Positions 42,748 to 51,521 are shown, numbered from the stretch's first letter. The stretch is 64,000 nt of DNA from Sphingobium scionense (GCF_014197035.1 NZ_JACIEU010000019.1:33785-97784); one strand, 5' to 3'. The notes: generated from the letters alone by a model not told the origin. Numbers and translations: made by a program.

Positions 42748-43293
42748 TTGGGCTTGCGTAGTCTGTTGTTCTGGCTGTTGCTGATGACACCGACGGTGAC
42801 AGTGGCGTTGCCGCTGGCGCGGCCGGTAGCGATGCCGATCGGTCCCGGCCCGGATCGGATGGCCGCTGGCGTCGCGCGCATGGTCGGATCGATCCTGGAA
42901 TTTACCCGCTGGCCGACCGAGCGGCCAGTCGTGCGCATGTGCATGGCCGGGGCTGTCGCTCATGGTGACCAGTTGGACGAGATCAGCCTGTCGAACGGGG
43001 CGCGGATCGCCACGGTGGCATTGGCCGCCGACGATGCCGCGCCGGCCGCGCGCTGCGATGCGCTCTATCTGGGAAGCCTGGACGCGGCGGTGCGTCAGCG
43101 CTTGATCGCCGCCGTGCGGGGCAATGCGGTGTTGACGATCGCGGAGGATGATCGCGACTGCGCGGGTGGGGCGATGTTCTGCCTGTTGTTTGCGCCGCAG
43201 ACCCTGTCCTTCCAACTCAACATCGATGCGGTGTCGCGGTCCACGGTGCGGGTCGATCCGCGCGTGCTGCGCGTGGCGAAGGGGGGCTATTGA
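42748..43293 (+). CDS. yfiR: YfiR-family periplasmic repressor
   Basis: This 181-residue protein has a signal peptide (LLFWLLLMTPTVTVALPLA) and the YfiR (DUF4154) core: GSILEFTRWP, CDALYLGS, and DCAGGAMFCLLF with several Cys that in Pseudomonas YfiR form redox-sensitive disulfides. YfiR represses the cyclic-di-GMP synthase YfiN from the periplasm. The next gene is a YfiN-type cyclase and the third a YfiB-like lipoprotein, which fixes the assignment. The start is a TTG at 42748 or 42754 behind GGGGGCGG. Confidence 0.88.
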   Translation: MGLRSLLFWLLLMTPTVTVALPLARPVAMPIGPGPDRMAAGVARMVGSILEFTRWPTERPVVRMCMAGAVAHGDQLDEISLSNGARIATVALAADDAAPAARCDALYLGSLDAAVRQRLIAAVRGNAVLTIAEDDRDCAGGAMFCLLFAPQTLSFQLNIDAVSRSTVRVDPRVLRVAKGGY

Positions 43294-43295
43294 CC

Positions 43296-44516
43296 GTGGC
43301 CGAACCAAGCCCGACCGCGATGCCGACCTTGCGCCAGTTGCTGGCGCGGGCGCATCTGCGCCTGATCCTGTTCGCGGTGTTGATGGCGGGCCTGACCCTG
43401 ACGGTGACAGGTGTCACGGTCATTCGCGGCTATGCCGCGCGCAACCTGACGCTGATCGCGCAGACCGTTGCCTATACGGTCGAACCGGCTTTGGTGTTCG
43501 ATGATGTCGATGCGGCACGGCGCGGGATTGCCACGGTGGCCGCATCCGAAAGCGTGCGATCGGTCGAACTCCATGGTCGCGACGGCCGACTGATCGCCGC
43601 CTGGAACCAGCCCGATCGCGGCATGACGGGCGGCCTGTCGCGGATCGTAGACGCGCTGTTCTGGCCCAGTCCGGTGCGGGTGCCGGTCCATCATGGGCCG
43701 GTTGTCGTCGCTGAAGTGCAGGTGTTCGGTGATGCCGGCGGCCTGGGGCGCTACATCCTGTCGGGGGTTGCGACTGCGCTGGCCTGCCTTGGCCTGACCA
43801 TCGTTGCGACCCAGTTGCTCGCGCGCCGATTGCAGCGCGACGTGACGGGGCCGCTCGCCCATATTGCGGACGTCGCCCACGCGGTCCGCACCGATCGCCA
43901 GTTTGATCGTCGCGTGCCCGCAGCGGGTATCCAGGAAGTCGATCAGTTCGCGCGCGATTTCAATGCATTGCTGGACGAGCTGGATGAATGGCACGCCGGC
44001 ATATTGAACGAGAATCGCATCCTGGAGCGCCAGGCGACGCGCGACCCGCTGACGGGGCTCGGCAATCGCGCGATGTTCGAGCGGGAGCTGACGGCGACCA
44101 TGGCGCAGGCTGATGAAAGTGACACATCCTTCGCGGTCATCTATGTCGATGTGAACCGATTCAAGCAGGTCAATGACAGCCATGGCCATGATGCCGGCGA
44201 CGTCATGTTGATCGTCATTGCCGCGCGGCTGCGCATGGCATTACGGCCGGGCGACATGGCCTTCCGCCTGGGCGGCGACGAGTTCGCGCTGATCCTGGCG
44301 GCCGGGTCGACCCGAACGGAGGCAGACCAGTTATCGGGACAGATCGGGGAGGGGATGATCCAGCCGATCATGCTGCCGAGCGGGGTCAGCATCCGATCCT
44401 CGCTCAGCATCGGCAGCGCCCTTTATCCACAGGACAGTGTCGATCCGCGCGCGCTGCTGCGCCATGCCGACGCGGCCATGTATGCGGCCAAGGCGCGGGG
44501 CGACGGCAGGAATTGA
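43296..44516 (+). CDS. yfiN: YfiN/TpbB-type membrane diguanylate cyclase
   Basis: This 406-residue protein has two membrane helices flanking a periplasmic CHASE8-like sensor (about residues 40-150), a HAMP-like segment and a GGDEF domain. The active site is GGDEF at residues 326-330. An RPGD inhibitory site lies exactly five residues before it, so the enzyme should be product-inhibited. It makes cyclic-di-GMP and promotes surface attachment. I prefer GTG 43296, nine bases after a G-rich ribosome site, over TTG 43290. It is controlled by YfiR and released by YfiB. Confidence 0.92.
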   Translation: MAEPSPTAMPTLRQLLARAHLRLILFAVLMAGLTLTVTGVTVIRGYAARNLTLIAQTVAYTVEPALVFDDVDAARRGIATVAASESVRSVELHGRDGRLIAAWNQPDRGMTGGLSRIVDALFWPSPVRVPVHHGPVVVAEVQVFGDAGGLGRYILSGVATALACLGLTIVATQLLARRLQRDVTGPLAHIADVAHAVRTDRQFDRRVPAAGIQEVDQFARDFNALLDELDEWHAGILNENRILERQATRDPLTGLGNRAMFERELTATMAQADESDTSFAVIYVDVNRFKQVNDSHGHDAGDVMLIVIAARLRMALRPGDMAFRLGGDEFALILAAGSTRTEADQLSGQIGEGMIQPIMLPSGVSIRSSLSIGSALYPQDSVDPRALLRHADAAMYAAKARGDGRN

Positions 44517-44530
44517 TTATGAGGAACAAC

Positions 44531-45022
44531 ATGCGAAAGCTTCTTTCCCTGCTGGCGCTGACGCTGCTGGCGGCCTGTCAGACGGTGCAGCCGAGTGACG
44601 GCTTCACCGAGGCGCAGAAGACGGTGCTGCGCGCCAACGGCTTCCAACCGGTGGGTAGCAACTGGGAATTCGGCATGGCCGACCGTCTGCTTTTTTCCAC
44701 CGATCAAAGCGTGCTGATCCCGGCGCAGCGCGATGTGATCAGCCGCATTGCCAGTGCGCTGGTGGCGGTCGATGTGCGTGGCGCCAAGGTGGAGGGGCAT
44801 ACCGACAATACCGGAACGGCCGCCTATAATGAGCAATTGTCGCAGAAGCGGGCGCAGGCGGTGGCCGATGCGCTGGCGGCGGGCGGAATGGCGCCGGCGG
44901 CGCTGCATCCGGTGGGCATGGGCCTGAGGGTGCCGGTGGCAAGCAACGACAGCGAGGTCGGCCGTCAGGAAAATCGCCGCGTGGTCATCATCGTCGCGCC
45001 GAACGACGCCATGCCGCTCTAA
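44531..45022 (+). CDS. yfiB: YfiB-type OmpA-domain lipoprotein
   Basis: This 163-residue outer-membrane lipoprotein has lipobox LAAC at residues 14-17 and a C-terminal OmpA-like peptidoglycan-binding domain (VEGHTDNTGTAAYNEQLSQ, cut at RAQAVADAL). In the YfiBNR system it sequesters YfiR when the envelope is stressed and so activates YfiN. ATG 44531 has GAGGA at the right distance. It ends four bases into the convergent DUF1289 gene. Confidence 0.9.
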   Translation: MRKLLSLLALTLLAACQTVQPSDGFTEAQKTVLRANGFQPVGSNWEFGMADRLLFSTDQSVLIPAQRDVISRIASALVAVDVRGAKVEGHTDNTGTAAYNEQLSQKRAQAVADALAAGGMAPAALHPVGMGLRVPVASNDSEVGRQENRRVVIIVAPNDAMPL

Positions 45023-45195
45023 CTCGGGATTGGCTCGAACTCCTTCACCCGCGCCATGACGGCGGTGCGCTGGGCGTCGGTCATGCTGCGCCAGTGGACG
45101 ATTTCGTCGAGGGTGCGGCCGCAGCCGGTGCAGCCCTTCCGCTCGGCATCAAGCGAGCAGAGATTGCGGCAGGGGCTGTCGATCGGCGCGGCCAT
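45019..45195 (-). CDS. DUF1289 small cysteine protein
   Basis: This 58-residue protein carries the DUF1289 pattern SPCRNLCSLDAERKGCTGCGR with four Cys that probably bind a metal, then TLDEIVHWRSMTDAQRTAVM. Its function is unknown. Its ATG overlaps the priA stop (TGATG), so it is translated after priA. An upstream in-frame start is possible but lacks family similarity. Confidence 0.88.
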   Translation of the reverse strand: MAAPIDSPCRNLCSLDAERKGCTGCGRTLDEIVHWRSMTDAQRTAVMARVKEFEPIPS

Positions 45196-47363
45196 CACAT
45201 GAAGCTGTAGGGATCGACGTCCACCGCGACGCGAGTGGTCGATTTCCACACCAGATTGCCCAGCCATTCCCGGATCACCGACTGGATGTCGATCTGGCGC
45301 GTGGCATGGATCAGCAGCCGGTGGCGATGGCGGCCGCGCAGCACGGAGAGCGGCGCGGGGGCGGGGCCATAGACCCGCATCCCGTCCACCTGCGGCGCCG
45401 ACTTGCCGATCAGCCGGGCGGTTTGCGCCGCTTCGTCGCTATCCTCGCTGGAGATGATGATCGCGGCGAAACGGCCGAAGGGCGGGGCGTTGGCGCGGCG
45501 GCGATTTTCGGTCTCGATCAGATAGAAGCGCTCGCTGTCGCCGGCGATCAGCGCCTGGATCACCTCCGCATCGGGCATGCGGGTCTGGATGAAGACATGG
45601 CCCGGCTTTTCGCCGCGTCCGGCGCGCCCGGCGACCTGCATGATCTGCTGAAATGTGCGTTCGGACGCGCGTAGGTCGCCGCCCTCCAGCCCCAGGTCCG
45701 CGTCGATCACGCCGACCAGCGTCAGGTTGGGGAAGTGATAGCCCTTGGTGATAAGCTGGGTGCCGACGATGATGTCGATATCGCCGGCCTCGACCGACTT
45801 CACGAAATCGGCGGCGCGGGCGGGCGAATGCAGCGTGTCGGAGGTGGCGATGGCGACCCGCGCCTGCGGCCACAGCGCCTTCACCTCGTCGGCGATGCGC
45901 TCGACGCCGGGGCCGCAGGCGACCAGGCTGTCCTCTTCCTTGCACTCGGGGCAGAAGCGCGGCGCCGGGATGACATGGCCGCAATGATGGCAGGCGAGCC
46001 GCTTGGTCAGCCGATGCTCGACCATCCAGCTGGTGCAATTGGGGCATTGGAAGCGATAGCCGCAATGGCGACAAAGGGTCAGCGGGGCATAGCCGCGCCG
46101 GTTGAGGAAGAGCAGGCTCTGCTCGCCCTTGGCCAGCACTTCCTCCATCGCCACCACCAGCGGCGGCGCGATCCAGCGGCCGCGCTCGGGCGGATCGGTC
46201 AGCAGGTTGATCCCCTTGATATCGGGCATCTGCGCGCCGCCGAAACGGGCGGGCAGCTTGATCTCCCGATAGCGGCCGAGATCGACCTGGTGCCGTGTCT
46301 CGATCGCCGGGGTGGCGGAGGCTAGAACGACCGGGAAATGTTCGATGAGGCCCCGCATCACCGCGACGTCGCGGGCGTGATAATGGACGCCTTCTTCCTG
46401 CTTGAAGCTCGCCTCATGCGCCTCGTCGACGACGATGAGGCCGAGATTGGGGTAGGGCAGGAACAAGGCGGAGCGGGCACCGACGACGACGCGGGCCTCG
46501 CCCGCCGCGATCGCGCGCCAGGCGCGGCGTCGTTCGCTCTGGCGCAGGCCGCTATGCCAGTTGACCGGGACCGTGCCGAAGCGCTTCTCGAACCGCTCCA
46601 GAAAGGGTTCGGTCAGGGCGATTTCGGGCAGCAGCACCAAGGTCTGCTTGCTGGCGCGGATGGCTGCGGCGATCGCCTCGAAATAGACTTCGGTCTTGCC
46701 CGATCCGGTGACGCCGTCGAGCAGGAAAGGGGTGAATTCATGGGCGCGAACCGCGTCGGCCATCTGGCTGGCGGCTTCCAGCTGCTTGTCTGACAGGGCG
46801 GGCGGGGCGTGGGCCGGGTCGGGCTCGGGGAAGGGGGTGTCGACGCTGACCTCGACCGGCTCGAACGCGCCGGCCTTCACCAGACCGCGGATCACCGCGT
46901 CGCTCACCCCGCCGATCATCGCCAGTTCGCGCACCAGCCCCTGGCGCTCGCCGATCCGCTCCATCGCCTGGGTCCGCTGTTCGGTCATGCGATCGGGCAG
47001 CTGGCCGGTGGCACGATATTCAATGACGGTGCGTGTGCCCTCCAGCGCCGACATCGACGCCAGCGCCATGCGCAGCACCGCGGCGGGCGGGGCGAGATAA
47101 TAGTCGGCGGTCCATTCGATCAGCCGGCGCAGCGTTTCGGGCAGCGGCGGCGCGTCCAGCACTTCCAGCAGGTTGCGCAGCCGGTTGTCGCCGACCGTCT
47201 CGACATCGGGAAAGGAGCCTTCGTCCCACACCACGCCGACCAGCTGGCGTGGCCCCAGCGGGGCGACCACGATGCTGCCCGGCCTGGCCGTCATGCCATG
47301 GGGGATGCGATAGTCGAGCGGGCCGAGGGCGGCATTGAGGAGGAGGACACGGGCGCGGGCCAT
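45195..47363 (-). CDS. priA: Primosomal replication-restart helicase PriA
   Basis: This 722-residue DEAH helicase reloads the replisome at stalled forks. It has a DNA-binding N-terminus (VLLLNAALGPLDYRIPHG), Walker A DGVTGSGKTEVYFEAI, DEAH in LIVVDEAHEASF, and a zinc module with eight Cys (CRHCGYRFQCPNC, CHHCG, CPEC). Further motifs are GTQLITKGYHFPNLTLVG and AGRAGRG. Length is normal. It is followed by a DUF1289 gene in a coupled arrangement. Confidence 0.97.
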   Translation of the reverse strand: MARARVLLLNAALGPLDYRIPHGMTARPGSIVVAPLGPRQLVGVVWDEGSFPDVETVGDNRLRNLLEVLDAPPLPETLRRLIEWTADYYLAPPAAVLRMALASMSALEGTRTVIEYRATGQLPDRMTEQRTQAMERIGERQGLVRELAMIGGVSDAVIRGLVKAGAFEPVEVSVDTPFPEPDPAHAPPALSDKQLEAASQMADAVRAHEFTPFLLDGVTGSGKTEVYFEAIAAAIRASKQTLVLLPEIALTEPFLERFEKRFGTVPVNWHSGLRQSERRRAWRAIAAGEARVVVGARSALFLPYPNLGLIVVDEAHEASFKQEEGVHYHARDVAVMRGLIEHFPVVLASATPAIETRHQVDLGRYREIKLPARFGGAQMPDIKGINLLTDPPERGRWIAPPLVVAMEEVLAKGEQSLLFLNRRGYAPLTLCRHCGYRFQCPNCTSWMVEHRLTKRLACHHCGHVIPAPRFCPECKEEDSLVACGPGVERIADEVKALWPQARVAIATSDTLHSPARAADFVKSVEAGDIDIIVGTQLITKGYHFPNLTLVGVIDADLGLEGGDLRASERTFQQIMQVAGRAGRGEKPGHVFIQTRMPDAEVIQALIAGDSERFYLIETENRRRANAPPFGRFAAIIISSEDSDEAAQTARLIGKSAPQVDGMRVYGPAPAPLSVLRGRHRHRLLIHATRQIDIQSVIREWLGNLVWKSTTRVAVDVDPYSFM

Positions 47364-47401
47364 GCAGCGTCCTTAACTGCTCTTGCCGTTCTGGCAAATC
47401 G

Positions 47402-48022
47402 TCAGAGCCGCCAGGCGATCGCCAGCCAGGGGACATGGACGACCTCATCGGGACGGTCATCGGGGAAACTATGCTGGCGCATATAGCTGAACTGGATGCC
47501 CAGGCGCGGCGTCAGCACATGGCGCAGGCCGATCAACTGCCGGGTCGTGACCAGTTCGCTATCCTTGACCGCACTTGGCCTGTGCAGTTCGAAGAAAAAT
47601 TCGGCAGAGGTAACGAGGAGCCAGTTTCGCTCCCGTTCCAGCGGAATGTCGAGCTGGATGCGTTCGCGCAAGCGCCAGGCCGGTCGCGCTGCGCTGTCGA
47701 TATAGCGCTGTTCCAGCCGGGTGCGGCTCTGCAGCACGCCCAGGTCGACGACCAACTGCTGGTGGAAACGCATTTCCTTCTGGGGCCGGCTGGTCGCGAA
47801 CGCGAAGCCGCCACCCAGATGCACGCCGTCGGCGACCCGGTGGTCGATCGTCAACCGTTGCAGCAACTGGTCATTGCCCGGGCGCAGGCGATAGTTCATC
47901 TCGATGCTGACCCGGTCGTTATCGTCAATCTGTGCGACGACGCCGGTGCTGAGCCATGTCTGGCCTTCGTCCCGCGCGGCCTGTACGCTGCAGGGAAAGG
48001 CGAGCAGGGCCAGGGTGAGCAT
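47402..48022 (-). CDS. DUF2490 beta-barrel-like exported protein
   Basis: This 206-residue protein has a signal peptide (MLTLALLAFPCSVQA) and a chain of amphipathic strands with WLSTGVVAQIDDNDRVSIEM, RLTIDHRVADGVHLGGG, and a final AWRL, as in DUF2490. It is probably an outer-membrane barrel of unknown function. The start is uncertain: ATG 48052 is an alternative, and neither has a strong ribosome site. It sits beside priA but is not obviously linked to it. Confidence 0.75.
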   Translation of the reverse strand: MLTLALLAFPCSVQAARDEGQTWLSTGVVAQIDDNDRVSIEMNYRLRPGNDQLLQRLTIDHRVADGVHLGGGFAFATSRPQKEMRFHQQLVVDLGVLQSRTRLEQRYIDSAARPAWRLRERIQLDIPLERERNWLLVTSAEFFFELHRPSAVKDSELVTTRQLIGLRHVLTPRLGIQFSYMRQHSFPDDRPDEVVHVPWLAIAWRL

Positions 48023-48193
48023 GCGGGGGGGTATATAAGCATATGGGCGCATCGCAGGCATCGAGACCGCTCCCCTGTCGGGCAAAATTTAAAGCGGTTC
48101 GATCACCGGGGCAATTGCCGCTCGCCCCGATGGCCAATCCATCGGCCAGCCGCTAAAGGGAGCCGATTCGCGAATCCTGCCCCGGAGCATCCC

Positions 48194-48847
48194 ATGAAAT
48201 TCTTCGTCGACACCGCCGACATTGCCGAAATCCGTGACCTGGCCGCCACCGGCCTGCTGGACGGCGTCACCACAAACCCGTCGCTGATCCACAAATCGGG
48301 CCGCAAGTTCCTGGAAGTGATCGAGGAAATTTGTGGCGTCGTCGACGGCCCGGTGTCGGCCGAAGTCGTTGCGCTCGACCATGAGACGATGATGAAGGAA
48401 GCGGCCGTCCTGCGGAAGATCGCGCCCAATGTCTGCATCAAGGTGCCGCTGACGATCGACGGCCTCAAGACCTGCAAGGCGCTGACCGACGATGGCGTGA
48501 TGGTGAACGTCACCCTCTGCTTCTCGGCCAACCAGGCACTGCTCGCGGCCAAGGCCGGCGCCAGCTTCATCTCGCCCTTCGTCGGCCGTCATGACGATAA
48601 TGGCTTCGACGGCATGCAGCTGATCGAAGACATCCGCCTGATCTACGACAATTACGCGTTCGACACCGAAATCCTGGTCGCGTCGGTCCGTCACCCGATC
48701 CATGTGCTCGACAGCGCCAAGATCGGTGCCGACGTGATGACCGCGCCGCCGGCGGTCATCAAGGCGCTGTTCAACCATGTGCTGACCGACAAGGGCATTG
48801 CCGGCTTCATGTCGGACTGGGCCAAGACCGGCCAGTCGATCCTTTGA
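48194..48847 (+). CDS. Transaldolase / fructose-6-phosphate aldolase-like (MipB/TalC type)
   Basis: This 217-residue TIM-barrel protein has landmarks MKFFVDTADIAEIR, GVTTNPSLIHKSG, the Schiff-base Lys in NVCIKVPLT, and NVTLCFSANQALLAAKAGA. It is the short transaldolase subfamily that either works as transaldolase in the pentose phosphate pathway or cleaves fructose-6-phosphate. Sequence alone does not separate the two. ATG 48194 follows GGAGC. It stands alone. Confidence 0.92.
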   Translation: MKFFVDTADIAEIRDLAATGLLDGVTTNPSLIHKSGRKFLEVIEEICGVVDGPVSAEVVALDHETMMKEAAVLRKIAPNVCIKVPLTIDGLKTCKALTDDGVMVNVTLCFSANQALLAAKAGASFISPFVGRHDDNGFDGMQLIEDIRLIYDNYAFDTEILVASVRHPIHVLDSAKIGADVMTAPPAVIKALFNHVLTDKGIAGFMSDWAKTGQSIL

Positions 48848-48933
48848 TCTGATGCTCCGGCGGGCGGGCGATGTGCCTGTCCGCCGGAACGCCTGCGACC
48901 CTTCGGCCATTATCTCCGCAGGAGGAGAGGGCC

Positions 48934-49260
48934 ATGTTCGTCGCGGTCTATTGGTGGCGAGTCCACCCCGGCAAGGAAGAACAGTTCCGCGCAGCCTGGC
49001 GCCGCGGCACCGACCTCATCCGTGAAAAATATGGCAGCTATGGATCGCGCCTGCACCGTGATGCGGATGGGCGGTTCGTGGGCTACGCCGAATGGCCGGA
49101 CGAAGCGACCTGGCGCGCGGCTTTCGACGCGAAGATGGTCTATGATGATCCGGCAACCCGCGCTGCCTTTGTTGACGCGATCGCCGAAGTGCCGGTGGAC
49201 GCCGATCCGATCTTCACCATGACGGTCACCGACGACCTGCTGGTGCGTGCGACGAGCTGA
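48934..49260 (+). CDS. Antibiotic-biosynthesis-monooxygenase-fold (ABM) protein
   Basis: This 108-residue protein has the dimeric alpha/beta barrel pattern of the ABM family: FVAVYWWRVHPGKEEQFRAAW, YGSRLHRDADGRFVGYAEWP and a final TMTVTDDLL strand. Many members are small oxygenases or heme-degrading proteins; no catalytic residue is evident. GGAGGAGAGGG is a strong ribosome site before ATG 48934. Confidence 0.82.
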   Translation: MFVAVYWWRVHPGKEEQFRAAWRRGTDLIREKYGSYGSRLHRDADGRFVGYAEWPDEATWRAAFDAKMVYDDPATRAAFVDAIAEVPVDADPIFTMTVTDDLLVRATS

Positions 49261-49317
49261 GCCGGGCGAGAACCTTTTGTTCAGCATATTCGGCTAGATA
49301 GCACGCTCCTTTCCCCA

Positions 49318-50565
49318 ATGAACCTGTCCATGCCGATCGACGCCGTCACCATGCTGCTCATGACCCAGGCCATCGCCCTTGTTGCGGCGCTGGTGCTGGC
49401 CGCCGAATGGCGGCTGGCGAAGGTGCGCTCGCTCGCCTGGTGGAGCGCGGGATTCGCGACCATCGTGGTAGGCAGCGGCATGTCGGTGCTGCGCACGCCG
49501 GACAGTTTTCTCCTCTATGTCTGGCTGGCGAATGGACTGCTGGTGGTGGCGCACCTTTTGTTCGCCAAGGGGGCGGCGGCCTTTGCCGGGCGACGCCTCC
49601 CCGGCATCTGGCTGGGCGTGCTGCTGGTCTGGGTGGCGCTGCTGGGTACCGATCCGGCGAGCGATCGCACAGCGTTGTTCGGCCTCGTCAATTCGGCGCT
49701 GGTCGCGATCCTGTCGCTCAAGGCCGCGTCCCTCCTGCTGTCGCTTCGTCGCACCAGCGAAGTGCGCGATGCGGTGCGGCTGGGTCATATTTTCCTCGGC
49801 CATGGCATGTTCTACCTCGCCAAGTCGGGATTGATATTCATGCCGGGCCTGTTCGTCAGCCTGATCGGCTTCAAGGGGCTGCTGATCAAGGCCTCGCTCT
49901 ATGAGGGCATATTGGTCGAGGTGTCGCTGGCGCTGCTGATGCTGGCGGCCGTGCGTCACCGGCGCGAACGGCAGATCACGGCCCTGGCCGAGCGGGATTC
50001 GCTGACCGGGGCCTATAATCGCCGCGCGTTCGAGGCGAAGGCGACCGCTGGCATGGCGCTGGCGCGGCGGGCCGGTCAGCCGGTGGCACTGCTGTTGTGC
50101 GACGTCGATCATTTCAAGGCGGTCAATGACGGCTTTGGTCACGCGACGGGCGACCGACTGCTGTCGGCGCTGGCCGGGATATTGACGGACAGCGTGCCCG
50201 TCGATGCTTTGGTGGCGCGGCTGGGCGGGGATGAGTTTGCCGTTCTGCTGTTCGGTCTTCCGCCCGAAAATCTGCCGGCGCTTGGTCGCCGCATCTGCCA
50301 TCGGTTTGCACAGAGCGGCGCGGACATTGCCGGGCTGACCCTGCCGGTCTCGACCAGCATCGGCGCGGCGACCAGCGTCAGGGGAATAGAGGCGATGCCG
50401 CATCTGTTCGACCGGGCGGATCGCGCGTTGTATGATGCCAAACGGAAGGGGCGTGACCGCATCTCGCTTGAATCGGGTGCGGAACAGGGCGGCGCAAGCC
50501 CGCCGCTGCGTCTCGCCAAAGTGGCACGCCGCGCGTGTGTCGGTTGTCAGGAAGTCTGCTCCTGA
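49318..50565 (+). CDS. Membrane diguanylate cyclase (GGDEF)
   Basis: This 415-residue protein has six or seven membrane helices (about residues 10-215) and a GGDEF domain: ALAERDSLTGAYNRRAFE, LLLCDVDHFKAVNDGFGHAT, and GGDEF at residues 303-307. The inhibitory RxxD site is absent (VPVD at the equivalent position), so it may not be product-inhibited. The last 25 residues (AEQGGASPPLRLAKVARRAC onward) fall outside the domain. The final codons run into a transposon-end-like sequence, so the native end may have been altered. Confidence 0.9.
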   Translation: MNLSMPIDAVTMLLMTQAIALVAALVLAAEWRLAKVRSLAWWSAGFATIVVGSGMSVLRTPDSFLLYVWLANGLLVVAHLLFAKGAAAFAGRRLPGIWLGVLLVWVALLGTDPASDRTALFGLVNSALVAILSLKAASLLLSLRRTSEVRDAVRLGHIFLGHGMFYLAKSGLIFMPGLFVSLIGFKGLLIKASLYEGILVEVSLALLMLAAVRHRRERQITALAERDSLTGAYNRRAFEAKATAGMALARRAGQPVALLLCDVDHFKAVNDGFGHATGDRLLSALAGILTDSVPVDALVARLGGDEFAVLLFGLPPENLPALGRRICHRFAQSGADIAGLTLPVSTSIGAATSVRGIEAMPHLFDRADRALYDAKRKGRDRISLESGAEQGGASPPLRLAKVARRACVGCQEVCS

Positions 50566-50660
50566 CCCTCCAGAGTTTCCGGTGCTTTTGTCATCAGAGG
50601 ATCACGGCTGATTTTCAACTTCTGCTCCTCTGGAAGGGGGGCATTGTCAACTTCTGCTCC
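50546..50660. repeat. Transposon-end-like repeats (possible IS21-type remnant)
   Basis: GTCAGGA-AGTCTGC-TCCTGAC (50546-50566) is a seven-base inverted repeat. The core TCTGCTCC recurs at 50555-50562, 50621-50628 and 50653-50660. The 14-base sequence TCAACTTCTGCTCC occurs exactly twice (50615-50628 and 50647-50660). Multiple subterminal repeats behind a TGT end are characteristic of IS21-family ends. No transposase gene remains. Confidence 0.45.
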
Positions 50661-51185
50661 GATCCTTGTTTTATGCGCGCTACAAAGGGATCCGCTGGCG
50701 GACAAGTGTCGCTGGCGGCCATGCCGACAAATCAGATTCACGAAGGTCGCGGCGAGGTCCCGGGCAGATCGCGGACACGTTCGGCGTTGAGCAGCATCAT
50801 ATCAATGATGACGAATGAGGGGGCGCTTCTGAGGTGAGCGGAAGGCCATGCAGGCATTGCCAATGAAGCGATCTCACAAAGCCTCTGCCTGATGTGCTGC
50901 GTTATTCCGATGGTTCTGTAATGCCCATAAGACGGGGGTTGGCTATTTTGGTAAATTGAGCCTTGTATCTGGGATGATATGTAAATTTATTCGAATGATT
51001 CTTATCTACGCCCTGATGTATATTCGACCGCATCATAGTTTAGGTAAAGTTAATCCGTGATGATATGGTGTATCAGTGCGCTATCATGGCACAATGATCT
51101 GATGTATCATTCAGAAACAGTCCAATATGCCGCGATTTTACTTTTGCAGATGACATTCTGCGGAAAGCCTACTATGTAGCCTGTC
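50566..51185. other. 620-base gap without a supported gene
   Basis: Apart from the transposon-end-like repeats at the left, I see no gene in this stretch. From about 50,930 it becomes AT-rich (19 G/C in the 60 bases 50941-51000). It holds three TGRTGTAT repeats and presumably the promoter of the metal-efflux operon. Short open frames here lack ribosome sites and family similarity. Confidence 0.6.
51014..51109. promoter_or_regulatory. Three TGRTGTAT repeats upstream of the metal-efflux operon
   Basis: TGATGTAT at 51014-51021, TGGTGTATCA at 51066-51075 and TGATGTATCA at 51100-51109 lie in AT-rich DNA 75-170 bases ahead of the first metal-island gene. They may be regulator sites; no recognised metal-regulator consensus is matched. 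Confidence 0.35.
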
Positions 51186-51521
51186 ATGCGCCGCTTGGGA
51201 CGTTTCCTGCTCTGCCTGATTTCGTTGTCCATGCTGACGACGACGATGGTGCATGCCCAGGAAGTTCCTAACGCTCAGGCGCCCACCATCGAATGCTCCG
51301 GTTATGTGCATAGTGATGGCGATGCGGACCAGACGCAGGGCGATGCTGACAAGGGCATGCCGCACCATCATGGTGGTTGTCAGGGCGCTCCGGCGTTCGT
51401 GCCGGCTTCGGCCAGCGATGATATGCTCCCCTCCGCGGTGAACGCTCCTGCGTTCATTCCTGCACCGATCCCGTCCAAGCGTTGGGCCATCGGCCCCGAC
51501 CTGCGCCCACCTATAGCCTGA
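51186..51521 (+). CDS. Small exported His/Cys protein at the head of the metal-efflux operon
   Basis: This 111-residue protein has a signal peptide (ending TTTMVHAQ) and an acidic, metal-binding-looking stretch (Cys37, DGDADQTQGDADKGMPHHHGG, Cys65). The rest is Pro/Ala-rich. I recognise no family, but its place directly before a czcC-like gene parallels CzcI/CopL-type accessory proteins. A periplasmic metal-binding or sensing role is inferred. No clear ribosome site precedes ATG 51186. Confidence 0.65.
   Translation: MRRLGRFLLCLISLSMLTTTMVHAQEVPNAQAPTIECSGYVHSDGDADQTQGDADKGMPHHHGGCQGAPAFVPASASDDMLPSAVNAPAFIPAPIPSKRWAIGPDLRPPIA

Noticed and set aside
48121..48145. Inverted repeat CCGATGG / CCATCGG before the transaldolase gene
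   Set aside because: There is no T-run and no gene ends upstream on the plus strand, so neither a terminator nor a clear operator is supported.
50535..50837. A 100-codon plus-strand frame in the gap after the second cyclase
   Set aside because: It spans the transposon-end repeats, has no ribosome site and matches no family I know.
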